Assembly (NCBI RefSeq): GCF_900120195.1
Contig: NZ_LT635539.1
Location: forward strand, 1,163,257-1,227,256
DNA length: 64,000 bases
Source: Blautia sp. Marseille-P3087
Lineage (GTDB): Bacteria > Bacillota > Clostridia > Lachnospirales > Lachnospiraceae
Direction of reading: 5' to 3'
Below, in pieces: positions 44,194 to 53,692 of the stretch. The position numbers and the translations under genes were made by a program. Each line of letters opens with the position of its first letter. The first letter of the stretch is position 1. The notes under the pieces were generated by a model that did no database searches, was not told the DNA's origin, and was given only the letters and a program-made list of their open reading frames with translations.

Positions 44194-44781
44194 TTATTTT
44201 GCACACTCCATAATTATTGCTTCACATCTGTCATATCCAAGCTGTGAGCTGTTCAGACACAGCGTATAGTTGCTCGCTTTTCCCCATTTCTGATCCGTGT
44301 AAAAATTATAATTCGTCATACGCCTTTTATCTGTATCTGCCATCATTTTGACAGCTTCCTTCTCTTCTACATTATATAAGCCCATAATTCGCTGTGTTTT
44401 TTCCGGCATATCCCCATGGATAAATACATTCAGCACATCAGCCCTATCCTTCAGAATATAATCTGCATTTCTTCCGATAATCACACAAAATTCCTTATCA
44501 GCCAGTTCTAAAATAACCTTTCTCTGTGCATCATACACGATGTCTTCCAGTGATTTTCCTGTGATATCACGTCCGGCAAATGCATAGGCAAACAAGCCTT
44601 TTTTCGGAGATAATTCCGCATTCTTCTGAACATACTCCGGCGATAAACCAGACTTCTCTGCAATCTCATTAATGATATTTTTATCATAATAAGCAATTCC
44701 AAGTTTCTTCGCTACTTCTTCTCCGATAAAGCGTCCGCCACTTCCAAATTCTCTGCTGATCGTAATGATTCTTTTTTCCAT
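44194..44781 (-). CDS. Cytidylate kinase-like protein
   Basis: This 195-residue P-loop protein starts MEKRIITISREFGSGGRFIG and belongs to the cytidylate kinase-like family (PF13189). These proteins are common beside MATE or other transporter genes in Firmicutes and their substrate is unsettled. A typical DDDRAD-like segment and a CNSSQLGYDRCEAIIMECAK end are present. It lies 13 bases after the MATE gene and is probably cotranscribed. Confidence 0.85.
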   Translation of the reverse strand: MEKRIITISREFGSGGRFIGEEVAKKLGIAYYDKNIINEIAEKSGLSPEYVQKNAELSPKKGLFAYAFAGRDITGKSLEDIVYDAQRKVILELADKEFCVIIGRNADYILKDRADVLNVFIHGDMPEKTQRIMGLYNVEEKEAVKMMADTDKRRMTNYNFYTDQKWGKASNYTLCLNSSQLGYDRCEAIIMECAK

Positions 44782-44794
44782 CTCTGATTCCTCC

Positions 44795-46162
44795 TTAGTT
44801 CAAAACATCTACTTTATTTTTTCTGATTCTCTTTAAAAATACATAGCCTACAAGGCATGAAATTATTTCAGTAATCGGAAATGCCCACCAGATCAGTGAA
44901 ACTCCCATCTGTCCATTTCTGACAAACATGGAAAAAATTCCGGCCAGCGGCAGTATAATAATGAACTGTCTCAAAAGCGAAATAACAAGGGACTCTATAC
45001 CACCATCCAGTGCCTGGTAAATACCCTGATAAGCAATATTGATTCCGGCAAACAAAAAGCTGACTGAGATTATTCTCATTGCTTCGATAAAATACTCTCT
45101 TGACTGTCCCGCATTAAACAATGTTGCAAATGCTCCGGGGAAAATCTCTGTGATTGCAATTCCCAGAATCATTAACACAATTGTATAGATCAGACCATAT
45201 TTGATTCCAGCCTGAATCCTCTTCTTGCTTCTCATTCCATAAGCGAATGCAATGATCGGAGTGATCGCATCTCGCAGACCAAAAGCGAGAAACAGTACAA
45301 ACTGCTGAACTTTATAAAATAATCCATAGGCTGTCTGCGCTGATGGATTGAATTTCAGGATCAGATTCATTACATAAACCATAATGGACATCAGCGCCTG
45401 CGCAATGATTGCCGGAAGTCCGATTGCATAGATTTCCTTGATAATCCCGCCAGCCGGCTTCATGTATTTTGCCCCATGCTCGAATTCCTTATTGAATTTG
45501 ATATGAAAGATAAGCAGTAATACTGCAGATGCTACCTGACCAATTACAGTTGCATAAGCTGCACCTTTCACTCCCATTTCCGGGCAAGGTCCAATACCAT
45601 AGATCATGATCGGATCAAGGATGATATTTACAACTGCTCCAACCACCTGGCCAATTGTGGAATAAAGAGAACGGCCTGTTGCCTGTAATAACTTTTCAAA
45701 TAAAGAAAAGAAAATAATACCAAAAGAGATTACGCAGCATATCCTCAGATAGCTGACTCCCATCTCCAATACTTCTGTATCTACTGTCTGTGATGAAATA
45801 TATGCTTTCACCCCAAAGATACCAAACAATAAGCAGACCACATAAATGAGCACTCCCAGAAACAGACTGTTTCCTGCTACCTTTGCAGCTTTTTTATTGT
45901 TTCCCTGTCCAAGTGTCCTTGCAAGAAGTGCATTGGTTCCTACACCGGTTCCAATCCCCACTGCCACCATAAGCATCTGCACCGGAAATACCAGTGTCAA
46001 CGCATTTAGTGCTGCTTCACTGCCTACTCTCATATTTCCCACAAATGCACTGTCTACAATGTTATAGACTGCCTGCAATGCCATAGATAGGATCATCGGG
46101 ATTCCCATCTGGACCATCAGCTTATTTACCGGCATCTCCTTCATCTTGTTGCTTTCCGCCAT
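44795..46162 (-). CDS. MATE-family efflux transporter
   Basis: This 455-residue protein has 12 membrane helices in two MatE halves, starting [24 protein letters not shown] proteins export drugs or metabolites in exchange for Na+ or H+. The start ATG follows AAAGGAG. Two structured hairpins with terminator-like T runs lie in the leader, suggesting transcription attenuation. The substrate is unknown. Confidence 0.92.
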   Translation of the reverse strand: MAESNKMKEMPVNKLMVQMGIPMILSMALQAVYNIVDSAFVGNMRVGSEAALNALTLVFPVQMLMVAVGIGTGVGTNALLARTLGQGNNKKAAKVAGNSLFLGVLIYVVCLLFGIFGVKAYISSQTVDTEVLEMGVSYLRICCVISFGIIFFSLFEKLLQATGRSLYSTIGQVVGAVVNIILDPIMIYGIGPCPEMGVKGAAYATVIGQVASAVLLLIFHIKFNKEFEHGAKYMKPAGGIIKEIYAIGLPAIIAQALMSIMVYVMNLILKFNPSAQTAYGLFYKVQQFVLFLAFGLRDAITPIIAFAYGMRSKKRIQAGIKYGLIYTIVLMILGIAITEIFPGAFATLFNAGQSREYFIEAMRIISVSFLFAGINIAYQGIYQALDGGIESLVISLLRQFIIILPLAGIFSMFVRNGQMGVSLIWWAFPITEIISCLVGYVFLKRIRKNKVDVLN

Positions 46163-46186
46163 TTTTTAACTCCTTTCTTTTTGACA

Positions 46187-46321
46187 CAAAAAAAGTGCGC
46201 ACCTTGTCATATAAGCTGGACTTACGCTGACACGCTACACACTTTTTCATGGCGATATTCATTTTTCAAAATAAAAACGAGTAGCCGGTAAACTGGATTT
46301 ACGCTTACTTGCTACTCGTTT
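46187..46321 (-). ncRNA. Two tandem look-alike leader hairpins before the MATE gene
   Basis: Two hairpins, 46187-46246 and 46273-46321, have different closing stems (AAAAAGTG/CACTTTTT and AAACGAGTAGC/GCTACTCGTTT) but the same core: GCTGGACTTACGCTGAC and ACTGGATTTACGCTTAC match at 14 of 17 positions. Each is followed on the minus strand by a T run. One may terminate the upstream small gene. As a pair they look like a tandem cis-regulatory RNA. Confidence 0.5.
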
Positions 46322-46384
46322 CTTATAATTATATTTCCTCTTTTTCAAAAAGTCAAACAAAATTTTCCTTGCAGTCACGCCCTC

Positions 46385-46606
46385 TTATTCCGTAAAAGTA
46401 TATCGTACAAAAGAGCCTTGATTATCTCCTGTTACTATTACAACATCTCCGCTTTCATTATGTGTGGATTCCAAAACCGGAAATCTTCCATTTTCCTTTA
46501 CATAAGCTTCCGGACTGTCTGCTTCTGCCTCAATTAAAGACTTTTTACTGTATTTTTCTCCTCCACACGGATTTATTTCTTCAATAAAGATTTCATACTC
46601 ATGCAT
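46385..46606 (-). CDS. Small acidic protein of unknown function
   Basis: This 73-residue protein begins MHEYEIFIEEINPCGGEKYS. It has ATG 46606 with GAGGAGG upstream, which supports a real gene. No signal peptide or membrane helix is present. I do not recognise it. The first tandem hairpin behind it may be its terminator. The next gene on this strand is the MATE exporter. Confidence 0.6.
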   Translation of the reverse strand: MHEYEIFIEEINPCGGEKYSKKSLIEAEADSPEAYVKENGRFPVLESTHNESGDVVIVTGDNQGSFVRYTFTE

Positions 46607-46663
46607 GTATGGTTCCTCCTCAGATTCATTTTATAAAAACGAGCAGCATATGCTCCGGAAAGC

Positions 46664-46740
46664 CTGTAAAACAGGCACTTCTAGGATACACAAGACAGGA
46701 CAAAAATCGACTTCCATTATCAAGAGGTGAGTGCTAATTA
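46664..46740 (+). repeat. Intergenic module with half-CIRCE, copy 1
   Basis: CCTGTAAAACAGGCACTTC at 46664-46682 and CTTCCATTATCAAGAGGTGA with GTGCTAATTA at 46711-46740 both recur at 62923-63083 with few changes. The second block contains the right arm and spacer of the clpB CIRCE (TCAAGAGGTGAGTGCTAA) but not its left arm. The following bases to 46790 hold no gene. Confidence 0.5.
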
Positions 46741-46790
46741 GTTATGAACATTCTGTGAACTGTTAATTGAAAAAGTAAATGCAATCATAG

Positions 46791-47371
46791 AACCTTGATC
46801 TTCCCAGAAAAGTCCGCTACAAAAAACGCAAAAAGAAACATCTTGATACACCAAATCCGGTCCTGTCCTCCTTACTCTGTTCTTTCGGAACTGTTCCCTG
46901 ATGCTTCTTTTTCTCTTGCCTGGTGACCGCAGAAAATATGTTCAGGATGTTTTTAATCTCCTGCTGTCTGAACTTGGCCCACAGACTTATTCACAGCTGT
47001 TTCCGATAATACTGACAGACAACGGGAGTTCTTTCCTGGATCCTTCATTATTTGAGATGCCGCACCGGCAGGATGTCCTTACAAAGGTCTTTTACTGCGA
47101 CCCCATGTCCTTCTGGCAGAAAGGACGCCTGGAAAAGAATCATGAGTTTATACGTTATATCCTCCCAAAAGGAACTTCTTTTGACTCTCTTACTGAACAG
47201 AAAGTAAACCTTATGATGAATCACATCAACAGTACGGCAAGAGCCAGCCTGAATAGCTGCACTCCATTCCATCTGGCTCTTCTTCTGCTTGATGCAAAAC
47301 TGATGAGTCTCATGGATCTTCGATCAGTTCCCGCTGACCAGATCCACCTCAAGCCTGATCTTATAAAATAA
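46791..47371 (+). pseudogene. IS30-family transposase remnant
   Basis: A fragment reading NLDLPRKVRYKKRKKKHLDT starts at 46791 in one frame. Another frame from 46901 reads LPGDRRKYVQDVF, ILTDNGSSFLDP (second Asp of the DDE triad), then DPMSFWQKGRLEKNHEFIRY (the Glu) and a typical end. The N-terminal DNA-binding domain and the first catalytic Asp region are lost, and the two fragments are out of frame after an internal deletion. 47372-47620 is non-coding, with a GACGG...CCGTC dyad at 47419-47460 that may mark the IS end. Confidence 0.8.
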
Positions 47372-47620
47372 CAAACGCCCAAATATAATGCCTGAGAGAA
47401 GCAGTTTTCATCTCTTCAGACGGGTTGCATTTAGTCCTGCAAGATTCATGCCAGCCGTCTTATTTTGATGTTAAAAAGCTTCTGATGTTCATCTGTCTGC
47501 ATTCTAAGTATAGCCTATTTCAACTGTAACTTCTATCTTATAATTGCATTTACTCTCTCAAAACACTTTATATTTAGCGTGATATACCCGGGTTGCAATA
47601 ACTCTTGCATTCAACCTCTT

Positions 47621-48217
47621 CTATTCAGCCTTCCCCTCTGGGAAAATAATTTTAAACACAAAGAAAAAAATCACCATGGAAACTCCACCTGTGATAATTG
47701 TCACAAGCATGTTATAGACTGCCGGTGCCACATATGCAGCTGCAACTGGCATCCACAGATTATTAAATCCATTACAAATCAGTGAAATCACCACCCAAGC
47801 AATAAAATACCAGATTGCCTGATATACAGGATTTCCATGGCTTTTAAAAGTAATATTTCTCTGAAGTGGAAAATTGATACACTGTGCAAGAAATGAGCCC
47901 AATTCATAACTGATAAAATAGCCAAGTCCACCACCGATCAGTATATTCCCTGTTGCATCACGCAATACGTTATACCCCAGCAAGCTCCATGTGAATTTTA
48001 CTCCAAACAGATTCATGGAAACCTTTGGCCACATAAATTCTGTACCAGCCAGACCAATTCCCAAAATTCCTGGTAAAAATGTAAATACAAGATACTGAAA
48101 GACTGTCACGCCCATACTGAATATAACAAAATAGAATATCTGGTAAAGCCATTTTGCGATAGCAGAATGATTCTCTTCAAAACATTTCCATATATTTTTT
48201 ATATGATTCATCTGCAC
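47621..48217 (-). CDS. GtrA-like membrane protein
   Basis: This 198-residue protein has four membrane helices and the GtrA signature near CINFPLQRNITFKSHGN. GtrA proteins are thought to move lipid-linked sugars across the membrane or help glycosyltransferases. It overlaps the end of the GH3 gene by ten bases, so it closes the GH3 operon. That fits a sugar-related role. Confidence 0.82.
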   Translation of the reverse strand: MQMNHIKNIWKCFEENHSAIAKWLYQIFYFVIFSMGVTVFQYLVFTFLPGILGIGLAGTEFMWPKVSMNLFGVKFTWSLLGYNVLRDATGNILIGGGLGYFISYELGSFLAQCINFPLQRNITFKSHGNPVYQAIWYFIAWVVISLICNGFNNLWMPVAAAYVAPAVYNMLVTIITGGVSMVIFFFVFKIIFPEGKAE

Positions 48218-50670
48218 TTCCCTCCGGCTCCTTTTAATAATTTTTCATATTTCTTATTATTTCTTCTGTTTCTGAAATATCCGCCAACTACTTTTTTTAC
48301 TCCAAGCATAAAGTGACCATTTACAGCATCGACAATTCCATATACCATTTCCATACTGACTGCCCCGCCGGTCATCTTGGCAATCCCCCGAAACGGCATA
48401 TTGTAAATAAAAAGAATATTGAGATCCGGCTTTCCCTGTGCCTCACTCTTCTTTTTCATTTTTGTGAGACATCTATATATCAGTCTTGCAAGTCGGCTTT
48501 TTGCATAATACATCTGACAGATTGCATCATTGATTCCCAGATTTCCACTCCATCTTCCGTTCGGTATCTCATGGCCAAGAAGTTCACGAAATTCCTCATC
48601 TGATATTTTCCGCACGATTCCTGTATAATAGTAAGGCATTTTTGCCGGATTATACGGATACCCTTTACTATTTCCTGTTCTCTCAGTCATACCTGTTAAA
48701 CGAATATCTGCAACACTGGCTCCTACCATAATCTGATAAGTTCCTGTTTCTATTTCCCACTGTCCTGTTTTTATATTCCAATAGCGGAATGTCTTATCAT
48801 CAAAGGGAATTCTGACCTGTCTGCTTTCTCCCGCCTTCAGATAAACTTTTACAAATCCTTTCAGTTCTTTTTCCGGTCTGAACACGATTGCATTAGGAAG
48901 TCCTACATACATCTGAACAACCTCTGCTCCATCTCTGTCACCTGTATTAGTAACCGAAACTTTGATTCCATCCTCTTCTATGATAAGATCAGAATATGTA
49001 AATTCTGTATAGGAAAGCCCAAAGCCAAATGGGTATTGCACCCGGACTTTTGAAGTATCATAATAGCGATATCCCACATAAACACTCTCGCGGTATTCCG
49101 ATGTTTTCTCATTACTTGGATAATATCGGAATGCCGGTGTCTGTTCATAAGATATGGGATATGTTTCTGCCAGTCTTCCTGATGGATTCACTTTTCCGGT
49201 CAGAATATCCATCGTTGCAGAAGCGCCTGCCTGTCCATTCAGATAGCCATGCAAAATCGCTTTGCAGCAGGTATGCCATGGCATTTCTATCGCAGATCCT
49301 GCACTCAGTATTCCAATAACATTTTCATTCACCTTACTGATATCCTGCAGAAGATCGATCTGATCCTGCGGAATACGCATATGAGTTCTGTCCAATCCTT
49401 CTGATTCACTGATCTCATCAAGACCAAAGCAGAAAATCACAATATCCGCATTCATAGACAAATTTAATGCAAACTTTCTGTCATTCTCATCTACATCTCC
49501 ATTTCTATGATAGCCTCTTGTCATTCCCAAAATATTCAGATTATATTGTTGCAAAATCGATGACATATCTTCCACTTTTGTAGGATTGACCATAGAAGAT
49601 CCTGCTCCCTGATATCTGGGTGAAAAAGCAAAATCTCCAATAACAGCGATGGATTTTTTGGTATCCAGCGGAAGAATCTGTTTTTCATTTTTCAGAAGAA
49701 TCATGCTTTCTGCTGCTGCTTTCCTTGCCAGTTGATGATGTGCGTTTCTGTCAAAGTTTTTATCTGAAAGCTTCTTCCCTGATGTCAGTTCCATCACTGC
49801 ATCCACCAGTTCTCCAACTCTTTCATCCAAATCCGCTTCTTTCAGCTTTCCATTTCGGACAGCAGCAATCACTTCTCTTGCAGAATCATACCCACAGGAC
49901 GGCATCTCCAGATTTGAGCCGGCAGCAACACCTTTCACATGGTCATTGCTTCCGCCCCAGTCTGTTACTACAATTCCATCAAATCCCCAGTCTTTGCGCA
50001 AGATGTCTGTCAAAAGATGTTTGTCCTCATTAGCATAAATCCCATTAATCTGGTTGTAACTGCTCATGATTGCTTTTGCGTGTCCTTCTTTAACAGCTAT
50101 CTCAAAACCGGTCAGATATATTTCTCTTAATGTCCGTTCGTCAACAACTGCATCCATTGCCATTCTCCGAAGTTCCTGACTGTTAACCGCCAGATGCTTC
50201 GGGCAGGCATAAACGCCTTTACTCTGTATTCCACGAATATATGATGCTGCCATCTTCCCGGAAAGATATGGATCTTCTGAAAAATATTCAAAATTTCTTC
50301 CACATAATGGGCTTCTTTTAATATTCAATCCCGGACCAAGCAGTATATTTACATCCATACTTGCTGCTTCCTCTCCAAGAGCCTGTCCAATCTCTTCCCC
50401 CAGATCCTGATTCCAGCTGTTTGCAATCGTCGCTGCTGTGGGAAAACAAGTTGCATTCAAGGATGCATTCAGGCCCAGATGATCTCCTGCTCCTGCCTGT
50501 TTTCTGATTCCATGCGGTCCATCTGAAAGAAAGATGGACGGGATGGAAAGCCTGTCAATTTCTCTGGTCTGCCAGACAGTTTTTCCACTGAGGATTGCTG
50601 CCTTTTCTTCTATTGTCATCTTTTCAACCAATTTTTGCTGTTTCATAACTGTTTTCCATCCCACTTTCAT
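48208..50670 (-). CDS. Glycoside hydrolase family 3 enzyme (beta-glucosidase type), canonical domain order
   Basis: This 820-residue enzyme has an N-terminal TIM-barrel domain. KH at 158-159 lies in the substrate pocket, and the nucleophile Asp 237 is in GIVVTDW. The alpha/beta sandwich follows (SMILLKNEKQILPL) and then a fibronectin-III-like domain. The last 100 or so residues are an unusual basic, partly hydrophobic tail. No signal peptide is seen, so it is probably cytoplasmic. It starts three bases after the other GH3 gene; the alternative ATG at 50646 is possible. It removes terminal beta-glucosyl or related residues. Confidence 0.9.
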   Translation of the reverse strand: MKVGWKTVMKQQKLVEKMTIEEKAAILSGKTVWQTREIDRLSIPSIFLSDGPHGIRKQAGAGDHLGLNASLNATCFPTAATIANSWNQDLGEEIGQALGEEAASMDVNILLGPGLNIKRSPLCGRNFEYFSEDPYLSGKMAASYIRGIQSKGVYACPKHLAVNSQELRRMAMDAVVDERTLREIYLTGFEIAVKEGHAKAIMSSYNQINGIYANEDKHLLTDILRKDWGFDGIVVTDWGGSNDHVKGVAAGSNLEMPSCGYDSAREVIAAVRNGKLKEADLDERVGELVDAVMELTSGKKLSDKNFDRNAHHQLARKAAAESMILLKNEKQILPLDTKKSIAVIGDFAFSPRYQGAGSSMVNPTKVEDMSSILQQYNLNILGMTRGYHRNGDVDENDRKFALNLSMNADIVIFCFGLDEISESEGLDRTHMRIPQDQIDLLQDISKVNENVIGILSAGSAIEMPWHTCCKAILHGYLNGQAGASATMDILTGKVNPSGRLAETYPISYEQTPAFRYYPSNEKTSEYRESVYVGYRYYDTSKVRVQYPFGFGLSYTEFTYSDLIIEEDGIKVSVTNTGDRDGAEVVQMYVGLPNAIVFRPEKELKGFVKVYLKAGESRQVRIPFDDKTFRYWNIKTGQWEIETGTYQIMVGASVADIRLTGMTERTGNSKGYPYNPAKMPYYYTGIVRKISDEEFRELLGHEIPNGRWSGNLGINDAICQMYYAKSRLARLIYRCLTKMKKKSEAQGKPDLNILFIYNMPFRGIAKMTGGAVSMEMVYGIVDAVNGHFMLGVKKVVGGYFRNRRNNKKYEKLLKGAGGKCR

Positions 50671-50672
50671 CC

Positions 50673-53534
50673 TTATTCAGCATTCTTTCTTTTCTTATAT
50701 CCTCTGATTACCAGTACTTCCATTCCTGCCATGAAAAGTACTATTACAATATCGATACCAATTCCTGCTTTTTTCCAGTTTTCCATACCTGTTTCTTCGT
50801 GTTCTCCATCATAAGCCCAGCTGCTTACAACTGTATACATGACATTTTTGCAGGCATTTCTCATCTGAAGTACAGATGTCGGATGCTCCGGATTGGTTAC
50901 ATTGTTCTCTTCTCCGTTGAATGTGGACAACATTACATCTACTCCATTTGCCAAAGCTGCATCTGCATTCATAAATCCATGACCATTGTTTCGGAAGAAG
51001 TCTGTAAGCGCCATTCCCCTGAATCCCCATTCCTCTCTGAGGACTGTATTCATAAGGTTACTGCATTCTCCAGTCCATTTATCTCCAAGGAAGCTCCAGG
51101 AAACCATAACTGCATTTGCGCCACCCTGTTTTACAGAAATTTCAAATGGTTTCAGATAGATTTCCCGGATTGCCTGCTCATTCGACCAGGCACTTACCAT
51201 TTTGGCATTTCCTTCATACAGAGCAAAATGTTTAATATAAGAATAAACTCCATATTTTCTTGCTCCTTCTACTGCTTTTGCTCCCATATTTCCTGCAAGA
51301 ACTCCATCTTCTGAAAAGTATTCATAGTTTCTTGCTCCAAATGCGGTTCTATGAGTATTCATACCTGGTGCATACCAGCCCTCTGCACCCATTTCCTGAC
51401 TGATCTTGCCCATGCATTCACCCCAGGCCTGTGCAAGTTCCTTATTCCATGTGGAAGCAACCACAACTTCAATTGGAAATCCAATAGAACCAACTCCTGT
51501 AAAGTTGTTATTAATTGCTGCTGGTCCATCGAAATCAAGTGTAGCCACTTTTCCCACAGAATCCATGGCTGCTGTCTGATAACCTGCCATTGCAATCATA
51601 TTTGCCATTTCATCAACAGTAAGCTGATCCAGAAGTTTTTCCCAACGAGGATCGTCATAATCAGCATCACGCATATCAGCTAATGTAAGTCCATTATCTG
51701 CTCCCGTTGTCGGCATTACATCCTCATCATTGAGGTATGTAGTCTTGTCAAAGTTGCTGTTCAGATGATATTCGGAAACATATGGCTCACCCAGCTCTGC
51801 AGATGCCGGCGCTGCTGTAGCCTCTTCATAATTTGCAAAATGATCTGCTCGTGATAAATATGTCACATCGCCTTTTGCATCTTCAAATACATTTGTTGCT
51901 GCAGTATCATCTGATGATCTTTTATTTTCTCCCTTATATACTACATCTTTATCTACAGTATAAGTTTTCTGATCCAGCACAGTGTGTGAATCGCTGTTGA
52001 TAGAAATCACATAATCGCCTTTTTCAAGAACATACGCTTTTGCATTATTCTCATCATAAGAGGCCATATCTTCTATACTGAATGTAACTGTAACAGTCTG
52101 AGATTCTCCTGGCTGAAGCAGATTTGTTTTTTCAAACTCGATCAGATTTGCAGAAGATTTCTCAATTCCCCCATTTGTATATGGCGGTTTATAATACACT
52201 TCTACTACATCTTTTCCGGCAACATCTCCTGTGTTGGTTACTTCTACATCTACAGAAATCTGTCCGTCTTTTTCCTCCAGTTCATCCATTTTCTGTTCAA
52301 ATTCCGTATAACTCAGGCCATATCCAAATGGATACTGTACAGTCTTATCGTAATCAATCGCACCTTCCTGTGCAGCTGTTTCATAGTACTTGTATCCTAC
52401 ATAAATACCTTCCACATAATTGGTAAATGCCGGAGCATACACCTGCGCAGTTCCTGCGTTCATTCCTTCAACGGCCATATCTGCCAGATTTGTATACTCC
52501 GTTTTTTCTGCATTATTCCACCACGGAGCAGTCGTCATATCATAAATAAATGTATCCGGTGTTTTTCCGGAAGGATTGACTTCACCTGAAAATACTTTAC
52601 CAAGTGCATTAAATCCCACATTTCCAGTTCCAGGACACCATACAACAGACTTAATCTGTGGATATTCATCTGTAAATCCAAGTTCAAACTGGTTTGCGCC
52701 ATTATAAAGGACAATAACATCATCAAAATTATCACAGACCATGTCTACCATGTCTTTTTCTGTCTGGGAAAGCTGTAAATAATGCTCTCCTTCCGGGAAA
52801 TCGTCATACGCATCAGAGTTATTGTCATAAGCTGCTTTGCTTACATCCATCGGAATATCGTTATGACCTTCACCTGCTTTTCTGGAAAGAACCACAACTG
52901 CCACATCAGAATATTCTTTTGCACTTTCAATAAGTTCATCACTGTATGTATCTGCCGGTGGTTCTGGTAATGTCCAGCTCTGTTTCTGAATTGACATTTC
53001 CGGATTATCTGCACCATAATTATTATAAAAATCAACAAGATCCTGATTAATAGAAAATCCTGCATTTTCAAGTCCCTGATTCAGGCTGACAATATCATAC
53101 AGATCATTGATTCCTCCTGAGCCAGCTCCTCCGTAAGCCGGATTAATAGATTCCCAGCCAAAAATATTCAGTTTTTTTGTTTCATTTAAAGGAAGCAGGC
53201 TTTCATTCTTCAGAAGAACAATTCCGTCTTCCATAATTTCTTCTGCTGCTTCCGCAGCTTCTTCATTTGTTTCATCGCTTAAAGTTCCATTTCCCGTTGC
53301 AAGTCCAATCAACGTAGCCATTGGTCCAAAACAGATCATATTCACGCAGACAACAACTGCAAGAACCATTGCGATCGCAGCTTCCCTTCTTATCAGAAAT
53401 TTTTTGTCCCTGCACATCCTGCGGCACGCGATCATAATTACGATTCCAATTACAAGTGCAGCAACAATACCGATAATATACGGTTTGCACAACTGTAATA
53501 CCGCCAGGACGTCTTCCATTTCAACACTGATCAT
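50673..53534 (-). CDS. Membrane-anchored GH3 enzyme with permuted domain order
   Basis: This 953-residue protein has two N-terminal membrane helices (about residues 15-33 and 47-70). It has the sandwich domain first (GIVLLKNESLLPLN near 102-116), then the fibronectin-III-like domain (about 425-525). The TIM-barrel domain comes last (about 620-900), with NYEYFSEDG, IKHFALYEGN and the presumed nucleophile Asp 845 in GMALTDFF. A C-terminal helix and a KKRKNAE tail follow. This is the reverse of the usual GH3 order and is known from Ruminococcus and Butyrivibrio. The catalytic part should face outside. It is the first gene of the GH3 operon. Confidence 0.9.
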   Translation of the reverse strand: MISVEMEDVLAVLQLCKPYIIGIVAALVIGIVIMIACRRMCRDKKFLIRREAAIAMVLAVVVCVNMICFGPMATLIGLATGNGTLSDETNEEAAEAAEEIMEDGIVLLKNESLLPLNETKKLNIFGWESINPAYGGAGSGGINDLYDIVSLNQGLENAGFSINQDLVDFYNNYGADNPEMSIQKQSWTLPEPPADTYSDELIESAKEYSDVAVVVLSRKAGEGHNDIPMDVSKAAYDNNSDAYDDFPEGEHYLQLSQTEKDMVDMVCDNFDDVIVLYNGANQFELGFTDEYPQIKSVVWCPGTGNVGFNALGKVFSGEVNPSGKTPDTFIYDMTTAPWWNNAEKTEYTNLADMAVEGMNAGTAQVYAPAFTNYVEGIYVGYKYYETAAQEGAIDYDKTVQYPFGYGLSYTEFEQKMDELEEKDGQISVDVEVTNTGDVAGKDVVEVYYKPPYTNGGIEKSSANLIEFEKTNLLQPGESQTVTVTFSIEDMASYDENNAKAYVLEKGDYVISINSDSHTVLDQKTYTVDKDVVYKGENKRSSDDTAATNVFEDAKGDVTYLSRADHFANYEEATAAPASAELGEPYVSEYHLNSNFDKTTYLNDEDVMPTTGADNGLTLADMRDADYDDPRWEKLLDQLTVDEMANMIAMAGYQTAAMDSVGKVATLDFDGPAAINNNFTGVGSIGFPIEVVVASTWNKELAQAWGECMGKISQEMGAEGWYAPGMNTHRTAFGARNYEYFSEDGVLAGNMGAKAVEGARKYGVYSYIKHFALYEGNAKMVSAWSNEQAIREIYLKPFEISVKQGGANAVMVSWSFLGDKWTGECSNLMNTVLREEWGFRGMALTDFFRNNGHGFMNADAALANGVDVMLSTFNGEENNVTNPEHPTSVLQMRNACKNVMYTVVSSWAYDGEHEETGMENWKKAGIGIDIVIVLFMAGMEVLVIRGYKKRKNAE

Positions 53535-53622
53535 TCTCTTCTCCTCCTTTTTATCTGTCCTGTAATTTCAGGAACTGTTTCCTGTTGACCTTACTATATC
53601 ATATCTTTTTCATCGTGCCGGT

Positions 53623-53662
53623 TTTGGCACAACATGCAAAAATATGGCATGAAATGCAAAAA
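53623..53662 (-). promoter_or_regulatory. Tandem 20-bp direct repeat upstream of GH3 operon
   Basis: Two adjacent 20-base units, 53623-53642 and 53643-53662, match at 16 of 20 positions. On the minus strand each reads TTTTTGCAT-N5-TGCCA. The spacing of two helical turns suits a LytTR-type regulator such as the one encoded just upstream. A TATGAT/TATAGT-like -10 region lies downstream at about 53596-53606. Confidence 0.55.
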
Positions 53663-53692
53663 AACACCCAGAGCTTTACATTACTCTGGGTA
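53658..53692 (-). terminator. Terminator of the two-component operon
   Basis: Minus-strand ACCCAGAG, a ten-base loop and CTCTGGGT are followed by GTTTTTTT. It overlaps the stop codon of the histidine kinase. Confidence 0.8.

Noticed and set aside
53614..53630. GTGCC/GGCAC hairpin as a terminator
   Set aside because: It has no T run on either strand and overlaps the direct-repeat region; it is more likely part of the regulatory DNA.
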